From Apiotrichum sp. Y4204 (taxonomy: Eukaryota; Basidiomycota; Tremellomycetes; Trichosporonales; Trichosporonaceae), in the NCBI GenBank assembly GCA_025531455.1, contig JAMYHL010000011.1, forward strand, positions 496,001 through 560,000: 64,000 bases of DNA, given 5' to 3'. The notes under the pieces are model-generated. The model saw only the letters and a program-made list of their open reading frames with translations. It was not told the origin of the DNA and made no database searches. The translations under genes were made by a program, and so were the position numbers. Of this stretch, positions 22,145 to 33,712 are shown piece by piece. Within the stretch, counting starts at the first letter, position 1. Every line of letters begins with the position of its first letter.

Positions 22145-25100
22145 CCTGGGGAGAGCTGGATGATGAGAGCTAGAACTGGCGGCGGCAGAGCGTGAACTGA
22201 GAGGGGGTATGTGACCGAGGGTGGGTAAGGGTAGAGTCTCCGGAAAGGTGGTCGAGGAGCGTACGAGCAGCCGTCGGTGGGTGATCTCCGTAGGAGGTGG
22301 TGCCGTAGCAGGTTGGTGGTGGTATGTTGGAGGGACAACGAGTATCCAGTCCAGGCCGTCGCACTACTTCCGCGTCCCCCAAGTGTGTCTGGTTGGTTGG
22401 GTCGGTGCGCTTCGACGACAAGCGGGCAGCACCAACAGCGTGTGGGCGAGGGTGTTGCTCGTGGGTCGGTAATGTTGGACAAGAAAGGTGGCGCTATGCC
22501 GCCGCAACTGTTCGCAGTCCGCTGGGTGGTGCTATCGCTATATCGCTTCCGTTTCTGCTGCCGCGGGCCCTGCCTGTTGCCTGTAGGCTGTGGGATCGTC
22601 TCCGCTGTTGGGACGATTGGTGGGATGGGTCGGTGTGATGGTGCCTTCTGCTGCCTTGTGAGCCTGTGAGCTTGTGAGCTTGTGTGCAGTGGCTAGGACG
22701 GAGTGATCGCGTTGGAAGGTAGGTACCGGCACAGGGGTGTGACTGTGACTGTTCTTTGGTGTGATTGCGTGCGCGTGCGGGGCAGGCGGGGGAGGCGGTG
22801 GGACGAGTGTGACGAGAGGGACGAAGGAGCGTAGGACAACTGGGACGTGGAGGCGGTGGAACGCAGGGAGACTATGTGCGCTGCGTAGTAGTAATGCGCA
22901 CTTCTTCTCGGAAACGCGCCGGCTGCTGTCTGTGAGCGGAAGAGGAGAGCCGATGGAGGAGGGGGAGTGCGGAGAGGGCGAGACGGAGGATGTGGTGGTT
23001 GTGTAGGAGTGGTGGTGATTGTGATTGTCGATTGTGATGGTGATGGTATAGCGTGGCTGTACTTGAGATCCAAAAAGGTCGGCGTAGCTACGTAGCTTTG
23101 GGTGAGTAGGACGCTGATCACGAGGAGGCGAAAGGGCAGAGGAAGGTGGGGGGAGGGAACGAGGCGCCGAGGGCGGTGTAAGCTGGGAATGGGAATGGCT
23201 GTACAGTCAAGCTGGTATAGCGGGGAGCAGAGTGGACTCTCAGTTGGTCATTGTGCCTGTCATTTCAGCTGGGCATCGTGCCGCCCTATGACTTCCTAAT
23301 CGTCTGGCTATTGCAGTTGCGTGCTGTCCAGCGCTCTACATGCTACAAATTCCAATGCATTGCTCAATTGCTCATCTGCAGCTCTGCAGCTGACACATGC
23401 AACATGCATGAGCCGCAGGTGCGCAGGAACTCGGAACTCGCTGCGAGTTGACACGCAGGTCGCAGGCCCAGCAGGTTGCCCGCAGCGGGTCTGTGGACAG
23501 GGAATGATGAATCCTAATGCATCGCTTTCAGTGGTGAACACGCAAGAGCCGCTCTCTGCCATTAGCCACTGCCTCTGCCGCCCTTCTGCCCCCAATCATA
23601 CTCTAAATCCCTAGCCAGAGATCCAGAAGTACGAGAAAGTGCAGAGATAGCACAACTCACTGCCAGCCAACCATAGTGCATAATAACACGAGACGCTCGT
23701 GCCTGGGCCGCTTCCCCTCTCTGCCCCCTCCTCTAGTCCTCTAGCTCCATACCAGACTCTGTGCGACAAAGTGTGCTATCGACACCCACTGGTCACTGAC
23801 AATCTCGAGCGCCTCCTAGCTCTCCATGCATACACCCCCCTCACATCCTCGATCAGTCGGCCCTTCTCTCGATATGATCGCGACTCGCTCTCGGCTCTTG
23901 TTCACGTATCCCTATGCCTCCGCGCCAACCGGAGCCAAGAGTCTGGGCCAGGGTGGAACGAACAGGAGGGAAGAATGACGAAAAGGAACAGGCAGATCCA
24001 GCAGGGGAGCAGCGACAAAGGGGAGAGGCAGCCGATGCAGCCGAGTTGGGCTGGCCCACAGGCCACAAGCCACAGGTATCAGGCGGGCGCGGGGCGGAAA
24101 GCAGGGCCAGTAGGGGGCATAGAGGGGTTGCGTGCAGGGAGAGGCCCAGGTGCAAGGGGTCGATGAAACAATTCCATAACACTAAGAACTGGAGATATGC
24201 TGTAAACAGCCCATTAGGATCCGGAGGCAGTGGTCTATATTCCCTATTTGCGAATCGCTAGCGCCGATTTAGAGTTGTGTAATAGCTGCAGGACGTCGTT
24301 GGGATAAGGTGTGGCCTTGCAGAGTAGTGGTGTGAACTGGAATCGATTGAGGCGGTGCAGCCAACAGCCGCTGCTTACCGATGGCAGCGGCCCAGTGGGA
24401 ACATCGCTGTCTGCCGCCGGTCGTGTCACCGCCGTCACGGCTCGCGCTCGTCGCCTCGGCATGCTCGGCGTCGCCAGGTCTGGGCTTGCTGCGAAGCTGC
24501 GTGACTGCGGTGGGCACAGCGCACAGCGCCACAGTCGTGCCGGAGCGCCGGCACGCAACTGTCAACGATCAACACTGAAATTTCAGAGGGTCACGATGTC
24601 GTGTTGCGCCCAGCGCACAACTATCGCCCCAGCCTTCGCAACACTCGATGCACGTAGGTGCGGCCACGTCGTCCAGATCCCGACAGACCACGCTCAAAAA
24701 CACCGAACAATGACAAGCAGAAGATCAAATGCCTGCTTCTACGTGAAATGTTTGGATGAGCAGAACGAGATCCTACTCCTTGCAGACCATCCCACAGCTG
24801 CACAGCCCATATTGCGTTTCTGGGGGTGAGCGGAGACTTGAACACGCGCCGCGCTCGGCCCAGCGGTCCGCGGCCGGCGGCATTGTCTGACTGAGATGTT
24901 CTGTTCATCTGTATGCCGTTGGCGCCAGGCTCGTCGCGTCACAGACCCGGCGGGTCGTTTCACGCTCATTTGCTACCAGATCGAGGCAGACGTGATCCCG
25001 ATTGTCCAGATCCCCAAACTACCAAACTCAGGCTACCAGATCACCAGAAGAGCCCGCGACGCGTCACATCCGGTCTCGCGACGGGCAACGCGATCGAGTG

Positions 25101-26242
25101 CGTACCGCCTTGAGCAGGGACGCAGGGATCTACACCTCCCTTGGCCTCCTGCCGCGTTTTGAGTGTTGCTACGATCCGGCCGGCACAGGGGTATGTTTAC
25201 GTTTCCGGGCGGGGGCAGAAGATCTCCGCCCTTCACTTTGAGCTCTGAATACTTGAGTCTTTGAGTCGCCCAGTCGCAGTAGCCATGTATCTGTTCTCCG
25301 CTGTTTCTGCGATATGCTGTGACATCTACATCTCAAGGCTCAAGCTCTCCAGCTGCAAGCTGGCCAGCTCTCAATTTCAGCGGCGCACGGCCCGCCGGCC
25401 GCCGGCCTCTCCGATCTCCGAAACGGAAGGCTGATCGCTGATCGGCGCCAGAAGCAAAAGCACACGAGTAATCGATCGGCGCGGATGCGCACCGCGATGC
25501 AGCACAGATTGCGGCCGAGATCTGCCCTTCTCGGGGAACCGGAAGGAGACGGGAAGGAGACCCGGTTTGGTATTTATGGTTACACTTGAGGAGCATGTAG
25601 GGATCGTTGAGGGATTGTTATGAGCGGTGTGGTTTGTGTGAATCGTGCACTGCTGCTGCTAGAAGCTCGAGCTAGTAGAAAGCTTTGGTCGATTGGGTTC
25701 ATGTTCATTAACACCTGCGAGAGGTCTCGCCACACCGTGTCCGCGCAACTCTCTTCTCATCGCAATCGGCCACGCTGTGCACGGTGATCGAGGCAGCAAC
25801 CCCGGTTCGGGTGCACACGTCTACAAGGCGACGTGTCCACTGATCAGCTCTGATCGTACATGGACGCTGAAGATTTGGGGCTCTGAAGAGCGGTGGTTCT
25901 TGGGATCTTGGGAGCTCGATGGATGGACGGCCGCCACCACTTCGTTATGGGAGCCTTGACTCTTGGGGGCCCCACATCTATCTCGCCATGCCATCTCCAC
26001 GGAAGGATCGCGTGAACCTTCCAGAATACTCCCGCTGTTGGGCCCCACATGCTGATGTGGCAACTTCGTGGCAACATCCTGATCTCCCGACCTCCACGCC
26101 AATGTTCCAGCAATTCCTGGTGGCTGGCGGGATCGAGCACTGGGAATATCTTGGCTGTTTGGATGTTTACCACCACCACTACCTTTCTGTTGTTGTTACC
26201 TTCCAGCTCTCTCCCACACTCTACAGGCCACAACTCTACGCG
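22145..26242. other. Gene-poor interval, 4.1 kb, divergent promoters
   Basis: Separates the divergent VHS-GAT and TPR-J genes. No spliced gene, tRNA or mobile-element ORF could be supported. Pyrimidine-rich tracts on the minus strand near 22750-23050 may be the VHS-GAT leader. The rest shows stop codons in all frames and mixed composition. Confidence 0.45.
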
Positions 26243-28029
26243 ATGCGGGTCACTCCCCTGCTCTCCCTCATTGCCGGCGTGCTGGTCGTCGCGCAGCGCA
26301 GTGCGTCCGAGGCTGCCGCGGACGGAAACCGGCTCCTTGGACAGGGCGCGTACGGCGATGCGGCGCGCGCGTATGGCGAGGCTATTGGTGAGTGTTAGCT
26401 GGGAATGGGGTGTCCTGGGGTTTTGTGGACGAGACTCGAGGTCACACGAGTCATGTCTGGGAGCCCTGCTGCACACTTGGCGTACAGCCCGCTGTTGCCA
26501 CACTGGTCTCCGCCCGCAACACTGTCTCTGCGCCCTATTCTCCCCCAACACGAGCTGCTCGCAGCGCTAACCGCAGACGCCGACCCCTCATCGTACATCA
26601 ACTACTACAAGCGCGCAACGGCATACCTCTCACTGGGACGACACGCGGCGGCAATCGACGACTTTGACGCGATCATCAAGCTGAACCCCGAGTTCTCACA
26701 GGCACACCTGCAAAAGGCGAAGATTCTGGCCAAGGACGGCGAGTTCCAGCGCGCGGCGGACGAGCTGCGGGCCTACGATAAGTGCAAGAACAAGAAGCCG
26801 GCAGACGAGACGGAGGCGACGACGCTCCGCGCCCATGTGACTGCGGCCGCGAGGGAGGAGAAGAGCGCGCGCGCAGCGGCAAAGAACCGGAAATGGGAGG
26901 ACTGTGTCGCGCACACTTCGCGGGCGCTCGAGGTCGGGCCGAATTCCGCGCCGCTTCGTGAGCTGCGTGTGCAGTGCAACACTGAACTCGGCGAGGCCGA
27001 GGGTGCGTACGGTGATCTCAGGTGAGTGGAGCCTTGAGGTGCCGCTCTGACATCAGCCGTCTGGCGATCCTGCAACCGTCATCACAGGAGCTTCGCATGC
27101 GTCTCGCGTACATGTCCTACTTCCTGCTCGACACAAGTATCGCCGTCAACGAGGTGAAGAAGTGTCTCCATTTCGACCCGGATAACAAGGGGTGCAAGCG
27201 GTTGCACAAGCTGTTCCGCGCCCTTGAGCGCGACTGGACCAAGGCCCGCAACTTTATCGAGGGCGGCAGCCCACGGAAGGGCTTGCAGCTGCTACGGGGA
27301 GAGGAGGGCGTTGTTGCACGGTTCGACGCGGCGATGAACGAGGCTTTGGCGGCCGGCGAGATCCCACCACAGTTCCACACCAAGGACAAGTCCAAGACCC
27401 GCGCATCTCTGTACGCCCTTGCGTGCCGGGCAGTGGTCGACAGCAATGACTTTTCCGCCAAGGCGGCGGCGTTCTGCGACGTGGCATTGGCTCTGGATCC
27501 CGAGAACGAGTCGGCACTCGTGTTCCGCGGTGAGCGGTTGCTTAAAGAGGAGAAGTGGGACCAGGCGGTTGCCGCCTTCCAACGTGCCTTCGAGATTTCT
27601 GGCCGCCAGAGCCAGGACGTCATGAACCGCATGCAGAAGGCCCAGAGGCTGCTGAAGCAGTCGAAGCAGAAGGACTATTACAAGGTTCTGGGGATCTCAC
27701 GGGACGCGGACGAGCGGACGATCAAGCGCGCGTTCCGTAAAGCCGCCAAGGCAAACCATCCCGACGTGGGCGGCAGCGAGGAGAAGATGGCGACGATCAA
27801 CGAGGCGTACGAGGTCCTCTCTGACCCCGAGCTGCGCGCGCGCTTCGACGCCGGCGACGACCCCAACGACCCGACCGGCGGACAGGGCGGCAACCCCTTC
27901 CAGCACCACGGCGGCGGAATGCCCTTCTTCTTCCAGCAGGGCGGCGGATTCCCAGGCGGCGGCTTCCCCGGAGGCGGATTCCCAGGCGGAGGAGGCGGGC
28001 AGAAGTTCCACTACCAGTGGGCAGGATAG
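26243..28029 (+). CDS. ER-lumenal TPR-DnaJ co-chaperone, P58IPK/DNAJC3 type
   Basis: CDS join(26243..26387, 26577..27021, 27057..28029), 520 aa. The N-terminus (MRVTPLLSLIAGVLVVAQ) is a signal peptide, so the protein should enter the ER. Residues 25-390 are tandem TPR-like helices (NYYKRATAYLSLGRHAAAI; ALVFRGERLLKEEKWDQAVAAF). A J domain starts at residue 402 (KDYYKVLGISRDADERTI) with the HPD triad at 431-433, which stimulates an Hsp70 (BiP/Kar2). The tail is Gly/Phe-rich with three GGGFP units and ends QWAG, without an HDEL-type retention signal. Layout and length (human DNAJC3 504 aa) agree. DNAJC3 binds misfolded lumenal chains and hands them to BiP. Confidence 0.92.
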
Positions 28030-28327
28030 TGTATCCGCGACTATTATCGCATGCAATGTATTAGAGATAGAGGATAAGCACAGTATTGGTTAGAAGCGTG
28101 AAATGGGAGGGGGTGTCAGTCAGGATGAGTTGGATGCTTTGCTGCAATCGTTGTGCGCTGTGCCACAGCCACGTCAAACAAGCCTGCAGCTCTATGCCTC
28201 TAACACCATACATGTACAACAAACTCCGTGCCCGGTCATCACTTCTTAGCCGTCTTGTCACTGCATGTTAGCGGAGCAACACCGAAAAGCAGGTAGTATA
28301 ATTGATCTCACACCTGCAATCCGCTAC

Positions 28328-28809
28328 TCACCCCTCGTCACCCTTGTTCTTCATGATCGTGAGCTTGCCCGACGACGCGGCGTTGACCATCTGCCGCTCA
28401 ATGTGGTTGTTGATCTTGGCCGAGAGAGTCTGGGTGTGAGCTGCGAAAAGAATCAAGAGGGAGTTGTGGAGAGTGGTGATACACCTCGGAACGTCAAGGC
28501 CAGCTAACGACATAGACCCCGGAGCTGGATACGTTCTCGACGTGGGGGGATCATGAAAGGAGTCGTAAGGACGGACCAGGCTCGTAGCTGGTTCTAAACA
28601 TCACAGCCACGCTTATCCTGTTCCCAAGTCCCCACCCCCCCACCCCCTCTCTCTCCAAACACCCTACGCACCTTCTTGGTCATCTTCTCGCGCACATGGT
28701 CGACCTTCTTCGGCGCAATCACACGCCGCCCCTTGGGCGTCGTGCCGCCCTTTTTCCGCCCGCCCGAGGGTGTCTTGCCCTTCAGGCCCTTTGTGTTGCC
28801 TTGTGCCAT
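28328..28809 (-). CDS. UPF0390 (DUF2462) family small basic protein
   Basis: CDS complement(28328..28429, 28672..28809), 79 aa. Exon 1 starts MAQGNTKGLKGKTP and includes the family core GRRVIAPKK. Exon 2 supplies AKINNHIERQMVNAASSGKL, matching the second half of the human LYDG10/C19orf53 family (MAQG start, RVIAPKK core, IEHDV-KAS motif). The protein is very basic, and family members are nuclear/nucleolar with undefined role. The 242-nt intron is far longer than its neighbours and contains a C-rich polypyrimidine stretch; an additional exon inside it cannot be excluded. Divergent from SFM1 with about 290 bp between starts. Confidence 0.78.
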
Positions 28810-29098
28810 CGCGTCGAGAGAATAGATGGGGATGGGGATGGGGATGAGGAGGAGGTGGATGGTTGAACGAAGGCGAAGGTATGGTCGGACTCAGGCCCTG
28901 CCTGATTTTGAGGGTTTGCTTTTACGGTTGGTGGCAAATTTCCCATTTTTTCTGGTTCCGCCAAAATGTTCACCCAAAAAGTCGGTTGGTGGCCGGTGGT
29001 GACTGACTGACTGACGACATGAGCGATATCAAAGATGAATCCGATGTTGAGCGACAGATACCTAGATACCATCCATCTTATCTCTTGAACACACCACG

Positions 29099-29972
29099 AT
29101 GGCCAAGGGATACAAATACGTGATCGGTGCGCTGCCTCTGGGCCACAGCTGACGGCAGAGCACATGGAGAAGGACGACGAGGCGACGCGCGCGCTTCCGG
29201 AGTGGGTGTGTCTCGAGTGAGTCCCCATCCGCGAGTCTAGCTCCTGACGTTAGGTACGCGCACATGCTGCAGCTCGTCGGCCCCGAGTCCAGCGTCCACT
29301 TTACCTCTCTCTCTTCCTCCTCCATCCCGCCGTTGAAGGAATACCTCTCCTCCAAGCCCGACGGCGCGAAAGCTCACCCCACCACTGATCCGGTGCTCAC
29401 CCTCCTCGCGTCCCTCCCCTCCCCGATCCCGCTGGAGCGGGTATGCCTGCTCGACCCGCGCGCCGAGGCGGAGATCTCGCCCTCTGATGCCGAGACCTTC
29501 GATGTGTTCCTCTACGGCGGGATCCTCGGCGACGACCCGCCGCGCGACCGCACGGGCGAGCTGCGGAAACTTGGCTTCCCCGGGCGCCATCTCGGCCCGG
29601 TGCAGATGACGACCGACACCGCTGTGGGAGTCACGAAGCGTGTTGTTGAGGACCAGGGTGGGTGAAAGAAATATGGGAGGATTGGTGCTGATGATAGTGC
29701 CGCTTGATAAGATTCCCTTCAATGTATGTCGCATCAGCTGGACGGTAAAGGGGTTTAGCTGATGGCAGGAATTCCCCACGATCAAGTTCAACAAGTACGA
29801 GTCAGTCGAGATGCCGTTCCGTAAGTCCCGAGCTAGAATGTCGACTCCGTGTAGCTCTGGACCACTACTTACAGCAGGGTACATTGCCGACGAGAAGGGC
29901 GAACCCATCCTCCCGCCTGGGATGAAGAAGCACCTCCAGGACGACATGAACCGCACCATTGATGACTTCTAA
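29099..29972 (+). CDS. SFM1: SPOUT-fold protein arginine methyltransferase SFM1 (Rps3)
   Basis: CDS join(29099..29126, 29159..29216, 29254..29657, 29698..29723, 29769..29820, 29878..29972), 220 aa. Characteristic blocks are EHMEKDDEA near the start, then VCLLDPRAEAEISP, FLYGGILGDDPPRDRT, LGPVQMTTDTAVGVTK, EFPTIKFNKYESVEMPF and GEPILPPGM. These are diagnostic of yeast Sfm1, which methylates ribosomal protein Rps3 on Arg146 using S-adenosylmethionine; the DPPRDRT and QMTTDTA loops belong to the trefoil knot. A 26-nt exon (29698-29723, coding VPLDKIPFN) is needed to restore frame and the family alignment. Length agrees with yeast Sfm1 (213 aa). Confidence 0.94.
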
Positions 29973-30304
29973 AGGAGTGTCCGTTACGCAACAGTGCGGC
30001 ACCAGACGCGCCGCACATCTTTCAAGGTTTGCTCCGTGGGGTGGACAAGGGCAAAGCCGCAGCGTCCTCGCGCAAGTGCTAGGCTGGAGTACGTCCTGCT
30101 TTATGCCCCACCGCACACGGGCCAGAGTCCTCACACCCCCATCCATCCATATCCTATCTTCTTCCACACGTTCATATGCACGAATACTACTGTAGATACT
30201 ATTCACATCCGCTCCCCATCCTAGAGGCGCGACGGCGTCGGACTGTCATCAGTCAAAGCCCAAGCACAAACCCACTTCCTCCCCCAAACTCACATTAACG
30301 GCAC

Positions 30305-31280
30305 TTACACGCAAACCTTCTCGGTGAAGAACTTGTCCCACTCGGCGGCGCCAAACGAGCTCGAGACACTCGAGTCCTCGAGCCCATTCAGCAGGACAGT
30401 CGGGGTGAAGTGGATGCCGTTCTGGCGGCCCTCGCGGACGAGGTACTTGAGGTCCATGAACATGGTCGAGCCGCCGTTGGCCTTTTCGTGGACCTGGAGC
30501 TTGTCCATGAACTTTGTCGACTCGGCGCTCTTGGCCCCCGGGGCGAGCTTGCCCGCCTTGTCGAGCACCGCCAGCATCACGTCCACGTACGCCTGCTGGA
30601 TCTGGCGCGGCGTCTTGTCCACGACCTCCTTGTTGAACCACTCGTCCTGGATCTCGTACGACTGTCGTCAGTGTTTCTGTACTACCTCCAGCATAGGGAT
30701 AACACTCACGGCAAGGAGGTAGTCCCAAAAGAGCTCGGGGTGCTCCTGCCCAAAGATGAGGATCGCCTCACATGGGTATCCCGAAAAGTAGTGGCTGTCG
30801 TGAGTGGTGTTCAGAATTGGCGCCACGGAATGAGAACTGGTGAGAACAGATATCCCACTCAAAGAATAGCGGTGCGCCATTTCCCATGTCTAAGCACTCC
30901 TTCACTCCTCCTCCGAGTCTTCCCACGCTTCTCCCGCTCCACTCATAGACTCTCTCCTCGCCCCACTTCCCACCCCATCCTCGTACTCACAAAGGCTGGG
31001 GGTAAATCCGCACGATGAGCTGCATCTTGCCCTCGAGCTTGCCGCCCTTCTGGACCTGCGGCACGACATTGGCAGCGAGCGAGCGCGCCATGCGCGCCGA
31101 GAACGGACACAGCGGCTCGAGGTAGCTGGCGTTAGATGGAACAAAAGTTGGTTCGGCGGGTTTGGAGACGGAGCCGCGGTAAATGACCGTCATCTCCCGG
31201 ATACCCAGCCACACTCACACATCCAGCGTCTGGTCGCCGGTGCCGGTACGCAGGAAGGAGAGCGCGGTAGGGAGGCCCAT
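30305..31280 (-). CDS. Thioredoxin-fold (DsbA-like) protein with single-Cys CPFS site
   Basis: CDS complement(30305..30661, 30710..30794, 30991..31125, 31219..31280), 212 aa. The early segment LDVYLEPLCPFSARMARSL has the spacing of a thioredoxin-type active site after the first beta strand, but reads CPFS, so only one of the two redox cysteines is present. The rest fits a DsbA/thioredoxin_4 arrangement: a helical insert with QDEWFNKEVVDKTPRQI, and the cis-Pro region near HFTPTVLLNGLED before the last helix. Similar proteins are widespread in fungi but uncharacterised. There is no clear signal peptide with this start (ATG 31278-31280), although the frame is open upstream to 31526. A monothiol or peroxiredoxin/GST-kappa-like role is possible. 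Confidence 0.78.
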
Positions 31281-31826
31281 GGTGATCTGAAAGTGGTGAT
31301 TAGATGTGGATGCAGTAGGGGTTGTTGAAGTCCAAGAAGTCTGCTCCAGAGTTCTTATACTCCCTGGTGCTGCGACTGTTGCTCTCCCGTTCCCATCAAG
31401 AGGCAGCCATTTCGTCATCGCACACTCCACTCTCGCCATTCCTTTTTTTCGCTGCTTCCTCCCTGCAAACGCCGGATATACGCCCTGCCGCACCACCTGT
31501 GCACCACCTCTGTGCTCCTCGGCCACGCCCGACCCTGACTACCATTCACCGGATTCGGATTCGGTCACCTCCTCTTCCTGTAGACGGCCTGATGAGGGTC
31601 TCATCTCACAACGACCTGTCATCTTGGCATCGATTGCTCCGTCAGCAATGTCGGAGGCGAGAGCTGAGCGCATCTCCGAGCGACCTATCGCGCCTCTCGG
31701 CCGGCATCCCATCATTCGGCATTCCCTATATCCAGCCTTCCATATCTCCATCCACTAATCTCACAGGCCGCAGCCGTAGCACCAACTCCGCCGTAATCTA
31801 TGCACTGCATGTGCCATCTAGTCTAC
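31281..31826. other. Intergenic
   Basis: Upstream region of the thioredoxin-fold gene and 3' region of SSZ1. No additional gene seen; pyrimidine tracts around 31440-31460. Confidence 0.5.
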
Positions 31827-33712
31827 TTAAGCCTCAAAGCGGTCGGCCTCGGCCTCCTTTCCCTCCGCCCACGCAGCGACCTGGACCTTGCCCTCCTTGG
31901 TCACAATGACCTCGAGGACGAGGCTCGAGCCGGCGGGGACGTCGACCTCGACACCGCCGAGACGCGTCGTCTTCTTGGTGATCGGTGTGCGGATCTCCTC
32001 GTCCTCGTCCTCGTCGTCGGAGAAGTCGTCCTCGTCGTCCTCGGTCTTCTCGACAGGGGCGCGCTCGACCTTCTCAACCTTGACCTCCTCCTTGCCCTCC
32101 CAGATCTCGAGGCCGGTCTTGCCACCGGCAACGGGGAAGGATACCCGGCGACGGACGGGGAGAGGGGCACCAATCTCAATGACAGTGGCGGCAAGGAGGT
32201 CGTCCGAGGCGCCGGGGAGAACAACACCGATGGGTGCCGAGGTGGTGGGGAGAGGAGAGGCGGCGTAGGCAAGGATCTCGTCGACCTTGATGGTGTCGTC
32301 GAGGCTGGCGAGGTGGAGAGCCTGGAGGGCGCAGCCGACAGCGATCGCCTCGGCGGGGTCGAGGGCCGCGGTGATGGGGGTGGTAGGGGGGACGATGAAG
32401 GAGAGGTGCTGCTGGAGACCGGGGAGGAGAGTCGAAGCACCGGCAAGGAGGACCTCGTCAATCTCGGCGGTGTCGAGGCCAGCCTCGGTAACGGCCGCGC
32501 GGAGACGCTGGCCGACCTGCGAGTAGACACCGGTAGCGAGGCCGTCAAAGCGGATACGGTTGATCGCGGACGAAAGGTCGTAGCCGTCCTTGAGCGACTC
32601 GACGGCGCAGGTGGCGGCACCCGACGAAGCCGAGAGCGAACGCTTGGTGTGCTCAATGGCAAGACGGAGCTTGGCCTCGGCGCGCTTGTCCTGAGCCGAC
32701 GCGGCCTCAGTGCAGGGAAGCTCAAGAGCAATCTTGGTCTTCTTGGTGAACTCCTTGGCGAAGTGCTTGATGAGGAGGTTGTCAAACTCGCGGCCACCAA
32801 GCTTGTCGTCACGCGACTTGGAAAGGACAGTGTACTCGCCGTCGGAAACAGCAATGACCGAGATGTTAAGCGAGGTCTCGCCCATGTCGAGAACGACAAC
32901 CTTCTTGTCGCGGGGCTCAAACTCGCCAGCGTTGCCCTCCTCGGGGGAGCCGAGAAGACCGCGCTCCGCACGCTCCTCAGTCATACCCGCGCGGTAGCCG
33001 ACAAGGACGGCAGCGGCCTCGTCGAGAACCTGGATAACGTTGATGCCGGCGGCGGTGGCGGCGTCGCGGAGAGCCTGGGTCTGCTCGGGGGTGAACCAAG
33101 TGGGGGCCGAGATGACGCAGTGGGTAGGCTTGGAGCCGAGGAAGTCGGTGGCCGAGCCGAAGAGGGTCTCGAGGAAGAGGGTGGTGATCTCCGGGGCGGT
33201 GATGGTCTTCTTCGACGGGGTGGGCTCGCGGATAGCGGGGGTAGCGGCGCCCGAGGGGGCGGCCGAGCGCGAGCCGGGGGTGGGGAGAGGGGGAGGGGGG
33301 ATCATGATGTCGACGGTGTAGGCCGGGGTCTTGGACTCGGGGATGAGAGGCGCGGCAAGGATGGCGGTGTGGTCGACCTCATCGTAGGTGTGGCCGAGAA
33401 GGTTACGGAAGCCCATGATCGTGTTGTGGCCGTTCTTGACGAGGTGAGGCTTGGCACCGTTGCCGATGTACTGAGGGTGTGAGCTTGCGCGCGGCGGCAT
33501 CTCGATCCCGGTGTCCTAACTCACAACCTGGTCCTCGACGTACGAGACGGCACACGCAATCTGGCGCTCGCCCTCCTCGTTGGCGATGCACTCGGCATGG
33601 CCCTCCTTGTCGATGACCGCGATGGACGCGTACGACTGGCCGAAGTTGATACCAAGAACGACGGGAGACCTGGGGGTTAGTCGCGGTCGAACATGAGGGC
33701 AGATACACACAT
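31827..33712 (-). CDS. SSZ1: Ribosome-associated Hsp70-like protein Ssz1 (RAC subunit)
   Basis: CDS complement(31827..33470, 33525..33669, 33711..33712), 596 aa. The ATPase-like domain shows VLGINFGQSYASIAVID at the N-terminus and VVVLDMGETSLNISVIA, where canonical Hsp70s have DLGGGT; this loss of the hydrolysis signature is typical of Ssz1. It also has LLAGASTLLPGLQQ. A short beta-like substrate domain with an acidic linker (EKTEDDEDDFSDDED) ends at RFEA, without the full Hsp70 lid. Ssz1 and the J-protein Zuo1 form the ribosome-associated complex, which activates Ssb on nascent chains. The only ATG near the N-terminus is split: AT (33712-33711), a 41-nt intron (33670-33710, branch GACTAAC, acceptor CCCCCAG), then G TCT CCC, giving MSPVVLGINFG as in the family. 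Confidence 0.93.

Noticed and set aside
31800..33482. 560-codon plus-strand open frame
   Set aside because: It lies exactly opposite SSZ1 exon 3, is Gly/Val/Leu/Asp repetitive as expected from the complement of C/G-ending codons, and has no domain.
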